Assembly: GCA_040401995.1 (NCBI GenBank)
Contig: JBBANM010000012.1
Location: 1-64,000 of the forward strand
Direction of reading: 5' to 3'
Length of the DNA: 64,000 bases
DNA from: Haliscomenobacter sp040401995
GTDB taxonomy: Bacteria > Bacteroidota > Bacteroidia > Chitinophagales > Saprospiraceae
Of this stretch, positions 16,993-24,779 are shown piece after piece (position 1 is the stretch's first letter; each line of letters opens with the position of its first letter). The position numbers and the translations under genes were made by a program. The notes beneath the pieces are model-generated. The model had not been told where the DNA came from. It made no database searches and worked only from the letters and a program-made list of their open reading frames with translations.

Positions 16993-19722
16993 ATGAAAAA
17001 AAATGTACATCGCCTTCTCGTTATGGCGGCTCTCCTGCTCACAATGACTACGGTTTATGCACAAACCCGTTTGGTAACTGGTACCGTAACTGATAAAAAT
17101 GGTCCGCTAATTGGCGCCAGTGTATTGGTAAAAGGTACTGAAGTAGGTAATCAGACCGATGCTGATGGTAAATTCAGCATCAACGCGCCAGCATCGGCTT
17201 CTACCTTAGTGATCAGTTATGCTGGTTATGGTACTCAAGAAGTAGAAATTCCTGCTTCTAATGTTGTAACAGTTGAACTTGTAACATCGGTAAATGAACT
17301 AGCTGAAGTTGTTATTTCAGTTGGTAGCCGCACGGCACAAAGAACCATTACCGACTCTCCGATTCCAATTGATGTCATTTCAGCCAGAGATCTACGCTCC
17401 ACGGGGCAGATGACGTTTGATAAGGCATTGCAATACCGTGTACCTTCTTTTAACACGGTTAACACGCCAGTAAACGACGCTACCTCTTTGCTTGACCCTT
17501 ATGAAATCCGTAACATGGGTCCTAGCCGTACCTTGGTTTTGATCAACGGTAAGCGGAAAAACTTAAGCTCATTGGTGTATATCCAAACCTCTCCTGGTCG
17601 GGGAGAAACTGGCGCCGACATCTCCGCCATTCCATTGGATGCCATCAAGCGCATCGAAGTATTGCGCGACGGCGCCTCGGCTCAGTATGGTTCTGACGCC
17701 ATTGCCGGGGTAATGAACATCATTTTGAAAGATCGCTTTGAATATGGTACGTTGACGTTAAATACCGGGATTACTCAAAATACCGGCCCATTGGGCAAGA
17801 AATTTGATGGTCAATCTTTTGGTGTTACCTTGAACAACGGTGCCAATTTTGGCGAAAAAGGCTATCTCAACTACACCATTTCCTTGATGAACTCCGCTTT
17901 GGCCAACCGCCCTGGTGTAGTAGATGCTCAAGGTGATGCTAGCGATTTTGGCGCTTCATTGACAACCGTTCAAAATTTCTTACAGAAGTTTCCAGATGCT
18001 GGCAACATCAACGGTCAGCCTGCAACGGCAGCAGCTAAATTTGTAGTAAACGGTGGTATTCCATTGAGTGCCAACACTGAATTCTACTACAACGCAGCTT
18101 ATACCTATAAGAAGGTAAACAGCTTTGCCAACTACCGCACACCTTACTGGCGCCCAACAGATAATGGTTTATTGACGCCTGCTGGGCAGCCATACGTTGG
18201 GTATGTACCTACTTTTGAAGGTGATTTGAATGATTATAATGGAACCGTTGGTTTTCGGAGTACCAGCAAATCTGGTTGGAAAAACGACGTAAGCTTTACC
18301 ACTGGTGCTAATAGCCAGTTGTACACCGTTTCAAATTCTGTTAACCGTGGTTTAGGCAAAAATAGCCCTATCTTATTCAAGCCAGGCGGTTACTCTTTTA
18401 GCCACAATGTAGGCAACATCGACGTGTCAAAAGCTTTGACCAAGAAGTTGAACTTTGCGGTTGGTGCGGAATTCCGGAGTGAGGTTTTCAAGATCGTTGC
18501 TGGGGATACGGCTTCCTACAAAACGGCTCCTGGGGCTGACTCTTTCCCTGGTATCGGTGCTAACAATGCAGGAACCTTCACGCGTTACAACTTCGGTGGA
18601 TATGTAGACTTAGGTCTTGACGTGACTAAGAATTTCTTGATTAACGGTACTTTGCGTACAGAAAAGTATAGCGATTTTGGTAAGAAGACCGTTTGGAAAT
18701 TGAGCTCACGCTACAAATTCCTAAACGATAAAGCAACCATTCGTGCTTCTGTTTCTACGGGTTTCCGTGCGCCAACTTTGCACCAAATCAACTTGCAGAT
18801 TGCTCAGGCTAGTTTTGTGCCTGGCCAAGGTATCCAGACTAAAGGGATCGTGAACAACCGTAGTGCTCAAGCTAAATTGTTGGGCGTACCACAATTGAAG
18901 CCTGAAGAATCAACCAACTTTACCATTGGTATGGGTTTGAATCCAAGCAAAAACTTCAGCTTTTCTTTGGACTACTACAACATTCGTGTAAAGAACCGGA
19001 TCATCCTTGGATCTGAAATCTCAGGTACTGCTGCAGGAAATACTCCTTTGGATAAAATCTTGAAAGACAATGGTATCGTAGCGGTGAGCTTCTTTACCAA
19101 TGGTATTACTACTAGCACTCAAGGTATTGACTTGGTAGCTAACTACCGTAATATCTCATTGGGTAAAAGCAAGCTGAATGTAAACTTGGCTGGTAACTAC
19201 CAATTCCAAAACGCTTTGGTTGGCGGTTTGGCAGGCGTAACCAATCCAATTTTGATTCAGCAATCAGGTGGTAGCGTTTTTGATGCTACTCAGGAAGCCT
19301 TGTTGTTGTCTTCACGTCCAAAATTCAAAGCTATTTTTGGTTTGGATTACGTGATGTCAAAAATCAACATCAACTTGAACAACACTTTGTTCGGACCGAC
19401 TACTTTCCGTCAAAACGGTTTGGACAATAATTTGAAAACTGTTTTCCAGTCTCGTTTGGTAACCGATTTGGGGGCTAGCATCACTTTGACTAAAAGCCTC
19501 AATTTGGGACTTAACATACAAAATTTGTTTAATGTGCTACCAAAATGGAACTTGAAAGCGCTTAACCCTTCAGGAGAAACCATTTTGAGCAATCCTGCAC
19601 TAGTGAAGGCAAACGTGAATGCCATTACCTTTAATGGTCGTTACTCCAATGTAACTTATGATGGTTCGCACTTCAGCCAGTTGGGACGTTTGTTCTCGGC
19701 ACAGTTGACTTTGAAGTTCTAA
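16993..19722 (+). CDS. TonB-dependent receptor (carboxypeptidase-regulatory-like N-domain)
   Basis: A 909-residue outer-membrane receptor. A signal peptide (1-24, ending VYAQ) is followed by a carboxypeptidase-D regulatory-like domain (about 26-105, with VTGTVTDKNGPLIGASVLVKG and DADGKFSI). Next come a plug domain (about 112-240, PIPIDVISARDL and VLRDGASAQYGSDAIAGV) and a C-terminal 22-strand barrel ending in the aromatic QLTLKF. It imports a TonB-energised substrate. There is no SusD partner, so it is not a classic polysaccharide-utilisation pair; the ligand cannot be inferred. It stands alone between terminators. Its codon usage looks highly optimised compared with neighbours (regular AAC, GGT, CGT choices), suggesting strong expression. 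Confidence 0.92.
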   Translation: MKKNVHRLLVMAALLLTMTTVYAQTRLVTGTVTDKNGPLIGASVLVKGTEVGNQTDADGKFSINAPASASTLVISYAGYGTQEVEIPASNVVTVELVTSVNELAEVVISVGSRTAQRTITDSPIPIDVISARDLRSTGQMTFDKALQYRVPSFNTVNTPVNDATSLLDPYEIRNMGPSRTLVLINGKRKNLSSLVYIQTSPGRGETGADISAIPLDAIKRIEVLRDGASAQYGSDAIAGVMNIILKDRFEYGTLTLNTGITQNTGPLGKKFDGQSFGVTLNNGANFGEKGYLNYTISLMNSALANRPGVVDAQGDASDFGASLTTVQNFLQKFPDAGNINGQPATAAAKFVVNGGIPLSANTEFYYNAAYTYKKVNSFANYRTPYWRPTDNGLLTPAGQPYVGYVPTFEGDLNDYNGTVGFRSTSKSGWKNDVSFTTGANSQLYTVSNSVNRGLGKNSPILFKPGGYSFSHNVGNIDVSKALTKKLNFAVGAEFRSEVFKIVAGDTASYKTAPGADSFPGIGANNAGTFTRYNFGGYVDLGLDVTKNFLINGTLRTEKYSDFGKKTVWKLSSRYKFLNDKATIRASVSTGFRAPTLHQINLQIAQASFVPGQGIQTKGIVNNRSAQAKLLGVPQLKPEESTNFTIGMGLNPSKNFSFSLDYYNIRVKNRIILGSEISGTAAGNTPLDKILKDNGIVAVSFFTNGITTSTQGIDLVANYRNISLGKSKLNVNLAGNYQFQNALVGGLAGVTNPILIQQSGGSVFDATQEALLLSSRPKFKAIFGLDYVMSKININLNNTLFGPTTFRQNGLDNNLKTVFQSRLVTDLGASITLTKSLNLGLNIQNLFNVLPKWNLKALNPSGETILSNPALVKANVNAITFNGRYSNVTYDGSHFSQLGRLFSAQLTLKF

Positions 19723-19749
19723 TCAATTAGAAGTACAGTATAGAACAAA

Positions 19750-19794
19750 AAAATGCCAGAAGCAAACTTGAAAAAGTAGGCTTCTGGCGTTTTT
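19750..19794. terminator. Bidirectional terminator between the TonB receptor and dlgD
   Basis: A 9-bp stem (gccagaagc at 19754-19762 / gcttctggc at 19780-19788) is flanked by an A-run on the left and a T-run on the right, between convergent genes. Confidence 0.9.
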
Positions 19795-19796
19795 GT

Positions 19797-20831
19797 TTAC
19801 GATAAAGCCTTAATTTCTTCCCAAATTTTTGGTAAAACAGGAATCCCATTTGCCATATTTTTTTGGCGGGTATGCATCACCCGTTCGCCAGGAAAAGTAA
19901 TTTTTTTACCCTCCTCTACGGCTACGGAAGCATGGTAGTCATCGATGATGCCTTTTATCGTTTGGGTGATCGCAGAATGCGCGCCAAATTTTTTTAAATC
20001 GATGGCGATAAAAACTTGAGATACTTGATATTCCACTCCGGTTTTGCTGAGTTCATGAACACCCATTCCGCCGGATAAAACAGCCGCCAAAATATCCAAC
20101 AACAGCGAAAAACCCGCACCTTTCCAAAACCCAATGGGGATAGAACGGCTGGTGCTTAAAATGGCGCCCGGATCGTTTGAAAGCAGACCTTCTGAATCGT
20201 AACCTCCAGGGACTTCTAGTTTTTCATTTTTCAATACTGCCAATTCCATAGCGCCAAAGGAGAACTGCGACATCGCCATATCCAACACTATGGCTTCATT
20301 TTCATAAGGCAGCCCCATGACAAAAGGGTTATTGCCCAATCGGGCATCCAATGCTCCCCAGGCGGGCATGTTAGCGATGGTATTCGTCCAGGCCAATAGC
20401 ACAAATCCTTTTTTTGCTGCTTGCCAACCAAAAGCGCCGCCGCGCATCCAGTGGTTGGTGTTGGCCAATCCTACTCCGCCAATGCCGTGTTGAGCGGCCA
20501 ATTCCATTGCTGTATTGGTTGCATGAATGGCATTCAAAGGCCCAGGGCCTAGATTACCATCCCATTGCTCAAAGGCGCCTAATTTGTGTGCTAAGCTCGG
20601 TTTCGCTTCCGGGCGCACATAACCCTCCTGGACGTATTTGACAAAACGGGGAAAGCGATTAACCCCGTGCGTGTATACGCCATCTACGCTGTTTTGTGTA
20701 AAAATAGCCGCACATTGCTGAGCGGTTTCAGGGGAAAAGCCGTTTTTTTGCAAAATGTCATCAAAAAGGCTTTCCATTTCCTGCATCGGGATGTGAAGAA
20801 AAGTAGAAACCGGATCAGAAAAATTACTCAT
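19797..20831 (-). CDS. dlgD: 2,3-diketo-L-gulonate reductase-type Ldh_2 dehydrogenase
   Basis: A 344-residue member of the malate/L-lactate dehydrogenase (Ldh_2) superfamily, closely similar in motif order to E. coli YiaK/DlgD: VYTHGVNRFPRFV, LGAFEQWDG, GLANTNHWMRGGAFGWQAA and IPIGFWKGAGFSLLLDI. It would reduce 2,3-diketo-L-gulonate or a related keto-acid with NAD(P)H. ATG at 20831 is chosen, giving MSNFSDPVSTF; a TATCTTTG -7 element only 22 bases upstream rules out the longer frame from 20903. No other YiaK-L-S pathway genes lie nearby, so the physiological pathway here is uncertain. Confidence 0.85.
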   Translation of the reverse strand: MSNFSDPVSTFLHIPMQEMESLFDDILQKNGFSPETAQQCAAIFTQNSVDGVYTHGVNRFPRFVKYVQEGYVRPEAKPSLAHKLGAFEQWDGNLGPGPLNAIHATNTAMELAAQHGIGGVGLANTNHWMRGGAFGWQAAKKGFVLLAWTNTIANMPAWGALDARLGNNPFVMGLPYENEAIVLDMAMSQFSFGAMELAVLKNEKLEVPGGYDSEGLLSNDPGAILSTSRSIPIGFWKGAGFSLLLDILAAVLSGGMGVHELSKTGVEYQVSQVFIAIDLKKFGAHSAITQTIKGIIDDYHASVAVEEGKKITFPGERVMHTRQKNMANGIPVLPKIWEEIKALS

Positions 20832-20852
20832 GGCGATGTTTTTGTTTGCTTT

Positions 20853-20860
20853 CAAAGATA
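20853..20860 (-). promoter_or_regulatory. -7 element for dlgD
   Basis: TATCTTTG on the minus strand is a perfect TAnnTTTG match. The -33 partner is weak. It lies inside the longer open frame, supporting the shorter start at 20831. Confidence 0.45.
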
Positions 20861-21143
20861 AACACTTAGGCCTTTGTTGGGGCGAAATGAGGACGATAGA
20901 CAAAAAATCTTAAGTGTAGTGGTCTTTTTTTAAACTAAAACCCTTAACATTGCGTTACTTTTTCAACCTACATCAACCATCTTTCCAATTTCAATTTACT
21001 GGTGTTTACAGCGCAAAGCGCTTATCGATCCAATGTATTCCTTTCCAGCGTAAAATTTCCATAACGTGCTTATAGTCATTATTGCATGAAGCAATACAGA
21101 CTGCTTTTGATTACCGACAATATTTGTATGATATTGTATATAA
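20861..21143. other. Divergent intergenic region between dlgD and the porin
   Basis: The region carries the upstream promoter DNA of both genes. Apart from a TTTTG at 21105-21109 upstream of the porin, without a convincing -7, nothing specific was recognised. Confidence 0.35.
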
Positions 21144-22505
21144 ATGATTTTCAACGTGAAACACATTTTTACCGTTTTATTGAGCTTATTTGTAGTGGTG
21201 TTGAACGCTCAGACCAGCCCGGAGAAAGAGTCACTTAAAACCAATTTGAACAGTGATGGAAGTCATTTTTTTCAAGTTACTTTTTTGAACCAAACTTGGT
21301 TGCGATTCAACCAGAGCAATCCAGGAAGCTTAATTGAAGGCAAAAAAAATGACAATTCCTTTGACATCGGATTGCGCAGAACGCGTATCCAGATGTTTGG
21401 TCAAATCACTGATAAGGTGTTCATCTATTTCCAATTTGGCGAAAACAACTTCAACGCGCAATTCAGCTCTTCAGGCAACCGTAAATTGGCGCCTTTTTTC
21501 CACGACGCGCTATGCGAATACAAGGTTTCTAAAGCCAATCAGTTGAAGTTGGGCGGGGGCTTGACCATTGCTAATGGTTTGTCGCGGTTTTCTCAGCCGA
21601 GTATTGGTACCATCATGACCATGGATGTTCCCGTATTTGCACAAACCACAGTGGATCAAATCGATGAATTTAGCCGAAAACTCAGTTTTTATGCCCGTGG
21701 ACAGGTAGGCAAGTTTGATTATCGGGTGATACTAAGCGATCCATTTCCTATTACTTCAAGTGGTAACCCACCAGCGGCAATTACCGCTGCCAACGCCAAC
21801 TTCGCGCAATTGGGGCACCAACTCCAAACGCAAGGCTACTTAATCTACCAATTTTTTGATCATGAAACCCATACCACGCCTTATATGACCGGTACTTATT
21901 TGGGCAAAAAGAAAATCTTTAACATCGCAGTGGGTGGAATCTTGCAAAAAGACGCCATGTGGAAGAAAGGAACGGCTAATGATACTGTGTACCAACCCAT
22001 GCAACATTTTGCGATCGAAAGTTTTTTGGACATGCCTTTGAATAAAGAAAAGGAAACGGCTATTTCGGCTTATTTGGGTTATTTTAAAACCAATTACGGC
22101 ACGAATTACCTGCGCTACAATGGCATTATGAACCCCGCCAACGGTACGCAATTGACTGCAGCCAATAGCATCACCGGCCAAGGATCTACTTTTGGTAATG
22201 CTTTTCCAATGTTTGGAACCGGAAGCGTGGTGTATGCGCAACTTGGGTTTTTGTTGCCAGCTAGTTTGTTGAAAAAAGCGGGTAAACTGATGCCCTATGC
22301 TTCGGCAACTTTGGCCAAGTATGACCGATTGGGCGGACTTCCTACCAATACTTTTGATTTGGGATTGAACTACTTCATCCTAGGCCACAAGGCGAAAGTA
22401 ACCCTAGATTGGCAAAACCGCCCCACTTATGCCATCAGTAATGCCGATATAGTGAGTGGTAAGCGCTTGAACTCCTTGACCATGCAGTATCAGATTTTCT
22501 TCTGA
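21144..22505 (+). CDS. Outer-membrane porin (phosphate-selective O/P-like)
   Basis: A 453-residue outer-membrane barrel protein with a signal peptide ending LNAQ (residue 23). The motifs SFDIGLRRTRIQMFGQITDKVFIYFQFG and FFHDALCEYKV are typical of Bacteroidota porins related to the phosphate-selective O/P group, and the protein ends TMQYQIFF, a beta-signal. The next gene is a PhoD alkaline phosphatase, so a role in phosphate or organophosphate uptake is plausible but inferred only from that neighbour. A terminator separates the two genes, so they are probably regulated in parallel rather than as one operon. Confidence 0.75.
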   Translation: MIFNVKHIFTVLLSLFVVVLNAQTSPEKESLKTNLNSDGSHFFQVTFLNQTWLRFNQSNPGSLIEGKKNDNSFDIGLRRTRIQMFGQITDKVFIYFQFGENNFNAQFSSSGNRKLAPFFHDALCEYKVSKANQLKLGGGLTIANGLSRFSQPSIGTIMTMDVPVFAQTTVDQIDEFSRKLSFYARGQVGKFDYRVILSDPFPITSSGNPPAAITAANANFAQLGHQLQTQGYLIYQFFDHETHTTPYMTGTYLGKKKIFNIAVGGILQKDAMWKKGTANDTVYQPMQHFAIESFLDMPLNKEKETAISAYLGYFKTNYGTNYLRYNGIMNPANGTQLTAANSITGQGSTFGNAFPMFGTGSVVYAQLGFLLPASLLKKAGKLMPYASATLAKYDRLGGLPTNTFDLGLNYFILGHKAKVTLDWQNRPTYAISNADIVSGKRLNSLTMQYQIFF

Positions 22506-22528
22506 TTCTAGATATTGAATTCATTTAA

Positions 22529-22568
22529 AGCCTGTAAAGTACCCAAGTGCATTTTACAGGCTTTTTTT
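22529..22568 (+). terminator. Terminator after the porin
   Basis: A 10-bp stem (agcctgtaaa / tttacaggct) is followed by TTTTTT, about 25 bases after the porin stop. Confidence 0.9.
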
Positions 22569-22660
22569 GTTTTGAAGAGGAGCATTTTATTTATACAATC
22601 TTAACCTGCCATAAGCGTGGTATAACTTATCTTTATAGCCTCAACAAATTTTTTGCCGTT

Positions 22661-24229
22661 ATGATAAACGCCCATTCTCGCCGTCGTTTTTTGCAGCAAA
22701 TTGCCTTAGGCAGTGGTGCCATGGCTGCCAATTCCATTGTTCCTGCCCCGTTTGCCATATTGCGTAGCCCCTCGCTGCAACCACAAATTCCTTATGGCGT
22801 TGCCTCGGGTGATGTGCAGGCCAATCGGGCAATATTATGGTCGCGGGCGGATCGTCCGGCCAGAATGTGGATAGATTGGTCAACGCATGAAAATTTCCGT
22901 AACGCCCAAACCATGCAAGGGCCAGCGGTATTGCCAACAACGGATTTTACAGCGAAATGGGACCTGCAAGGGTTGCCTGCTGGACAAGACATTTTTTACC
23001 GCATCCGTTTTCAAAGCTTGGAAGATCTCAATGTTTGGGGCGAAGGAGTAACGGGACATTTTCGCACTGCACCTACTAGTGGCCGCAACATCCGGTTTTT
23101 GTGGTCGGGGGATACTGCCGGACAAGGCTGGGGAATCAATCCCGATTGGGGCGGTATGCGAATATACAAAACCATGCTTAATCGCCAACCTGATTTTTTC
23201 ATCCACAGTGGGGACACCATTTATGCCGACGGCCCAATCCAGTCGGAAGTGAAATTGGCGGATGGCACAATGTGGAAAAACATCGTGACGCCCGAAAAAT
23301 CAAAAGTAGCTGAAACAACCGCTGAATTTCGCGGCAATTTTGCCTACAACCTGATGGATCCTTTGGTGCGGGCCTTCAATGCCCAAGTGCCCGTATTGTA
23401 CCAATGGGACGATCACGAAACCCTCAATAACTGGTATCCGCAGGAACTCTTGGACGACGCGCGCTACAAAGAAAAAAGCGTGGCTTTGCTTTCCGCGCGT
23501 TCAAAGCAAGCATTTTTGGAGTACAACCCCATCCGTTCTAATGGCAATGATCCTGAGCGGATTTTTAGAGTAGTCAATTATGGGCCGCTGCTGGATGTGT
23601 TCATGATCGATATGCGCTCTTATCGCGGTCCCAATGGCGCTAACCAACAAACCGTGCAAAGCGCCGATACCGCTTATTTAGGCCGCGAGCAAATGCTTTG
23701 GCTGAAGCAAGCGCTGCTGGCTTCTACGGCAACATGGAAAGTCATTGCTTCTGATATGCCCATTGGTTTGGTGGTGTACGATGATTACATCAAGAAAAAT
23801 ACCTTTGAAAATGGCGCCAACGGCAATGGTCCTCCCAAAGGTCGAGAGCTGGAAACCGCAGAATTGCTACAATTCATTGGGCGGAATAGCATTCAAAATG
23901 TGGTTTGGTTTACTGCCGATGTACACTATACTGCTGCGCATTATTACGATCCTAGCAAGGCGCAGTTCTCCGATTTTTTGCCCTTTTATGAATTTGTCTC
24001 GGGGCCGCTTAATTCTGGAACCTTCGGCCCTGCCGAGTTGGACAATACCTTTGGGCCGCAGGTTTTATTCCAAAAGGCACCAGAGCCAGGACAAGCCAAT
24101 TTGCCGCCGTCAGCCGGTATGCAGTTTTTTGGCGAAGTCAATATTGATGCCGAAAGCCGGGCCATGACAGTAAGCCTTTGTGATGTGGCCGGGAAGAATT
24201 TGTACGAAAAAGTGATTCCGGCAGTTTGA
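22661..24229 (+). CDS. phoD: Alkaline phosphatase D family, Tat-exported
   Basis: A 522-residue PhoD-type metallophosphoesterase. The twin-arginine signal is at the very start (R7-R8-R9-F-L). An N-terminal fibronectin-like domain (about 40-150) is followed by the catalytic domain with FIHSGDTIYADGP, YQWDDHETLNNW and WFTADVHYTAAHYY, which hold the Fe/Ca ligands. PhoD enzymes are phosphodiesterases/phosphomonoesterases that release phosphate outside the cytoplasm. ATG at 22661 starts the Tat signal; the open extension from 22547 begins inside the porin terminator. TatC, needed for its export, is encoded at 44368-45228. Confidence 0.9.
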   Translation: MINAHSRRRFLQQIALGSGAMAANSIVPAPFAILRSPSLQPQIPYGVASGDVQANRAILWSRADRPARMWIDWSTHENFRNAQTMQGPAVLPTTDFTAKWDLQGLPAGQDIFYRIRFQSLEDLNVWGEGVTGHFRTAPTSGRNIRFLWSGDTAGQGWGINPDWGGMRIYKTMLNRQPDFFIHSGDTIYADGPIQSEVKLADGTMWKNIVTPEKSKVAETTAEFRGNFAYNLMDPLVRAFNAQVPVLYQWDDHETLNNWYPQELLDDARYKEKSVALLSARSKQAFLEYNPIRSNGNDPERIFRVVNYGPLLDVFMIDMRSYRGPNGANQQTVQSADTAYLGREQMLWLKQALLASTATWKVIASDMPIGLVVYDDYIKKNTFENGANGNGPPKGRELETAELLQFIGRNSIQNVVWFTADVHYTAAHYYDPSKAQFSDFLPFYEFVSGPLNSGTFGPAELDNTFGPQVLFQKAPEPGQANLPPSAGMQFFGEVNIDAESRAMTVSLCDVAGKNLYEKVIPAV

Positions 24230-24260
24230 TTGGCTCGGGTATTTTAAAGTAAAAATAAAC

Positions 24261-24293
24261 TTGTAAGGGTTCGTATTAATTTAACTATCTTTA
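24261..24293 (+). promoter_or_regulatory. Candidate promoter of the small secreted protein
   Basis: TTG at 24261-24263, then 22 bases, then TATCTTTA (24286-24293), one base off TAnnTTTG. The ATG is 25 bases downstream. Confidence 0.4.
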
Positions 24294-24317
24294 AATCAAC
24301 TAAAACCGATCAATACC

Positions 24318-24704
24318 ATGATGACTCAAATTGCAAAAACTGTATTCCTAGGGCTGCTTTTCTGCTTGCCTTTTTCCCTGATGGCTCAAACCGCCAGCCT
24401 TGTTGGAGATTGGAAAACACAAATTCCAGATAATACTGGAAAACTGATGCCCGTCAAATTGACCATGAAAGGCGATGGCTCTTTTACCGTGGATTTAGGC
24501 GTTGATGGAACCAGCGACATTGCTGGGAAATATACCATCGAAGGCGAACAAATCACCATTGTAGAAGTTACTGGCAACTGTCCTGATAAGAAAGGCATTT
24601 ACAAAATTGTGGTAACCGCAACCACCTTTAACATGAACAGAGTAAGCGATGAATGTGAAACTCGCGGCGGTCCAGAAGGAAAAATGGCGTTTACTAAGAT
24701 GTAA
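24318..24704 (+). CDS. Small secreted lipocalin-like protein
   Basis: A 128-residue protein with a signal peptide ending SLMAQ (about residue 24). The mature part (LVGDWKTQIPDNTG..., KLTMKGDGSFTVDL, GKYTIEGEQITIVEVTGNCP) has the alternating beta pattern and G-x-W of lipocalin-like or META-type small barrels, with two cysteines probably disulfide-bonded. Function is unknown. It lies downstream of phoD by about 90 bases with its own candidate promoter, and ends at a bidirectional terminator. The start could be 24318 or the next codon, also ATG, at 24321. Confidence 0.7.
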   Translation: MMTQIAKTVFLGLLFCLPFSLMAQTASLVGDWKTQIPDNTGKLMPVKLTMKGDGSFTVDLGVDGTSDIAGKYTIEGEQITIVEVTGNCPDKKGIYKIVVTATTFNMNRVSDECETRGGPEGKMAFTKM

Positions 24705-24723
24705 AAACGCACTATTAGGTCTA

Positions 24724-24767
24724 AAAAAACGCCACTCTAGGATAAACCCGAAGTGGCGTTTTTTTTG
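24724..24767. terminator. Bidirectional terminator between the secreted protein and the LRR gene
   Basis: An 8-bp stem (acgccact / agtggcgt) is flanked by seven As on the left and eight Ts on the right, between convergent genes. Confidence 0.9.
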
Positions 24768-24779
24768 CTTTCGCATCTC

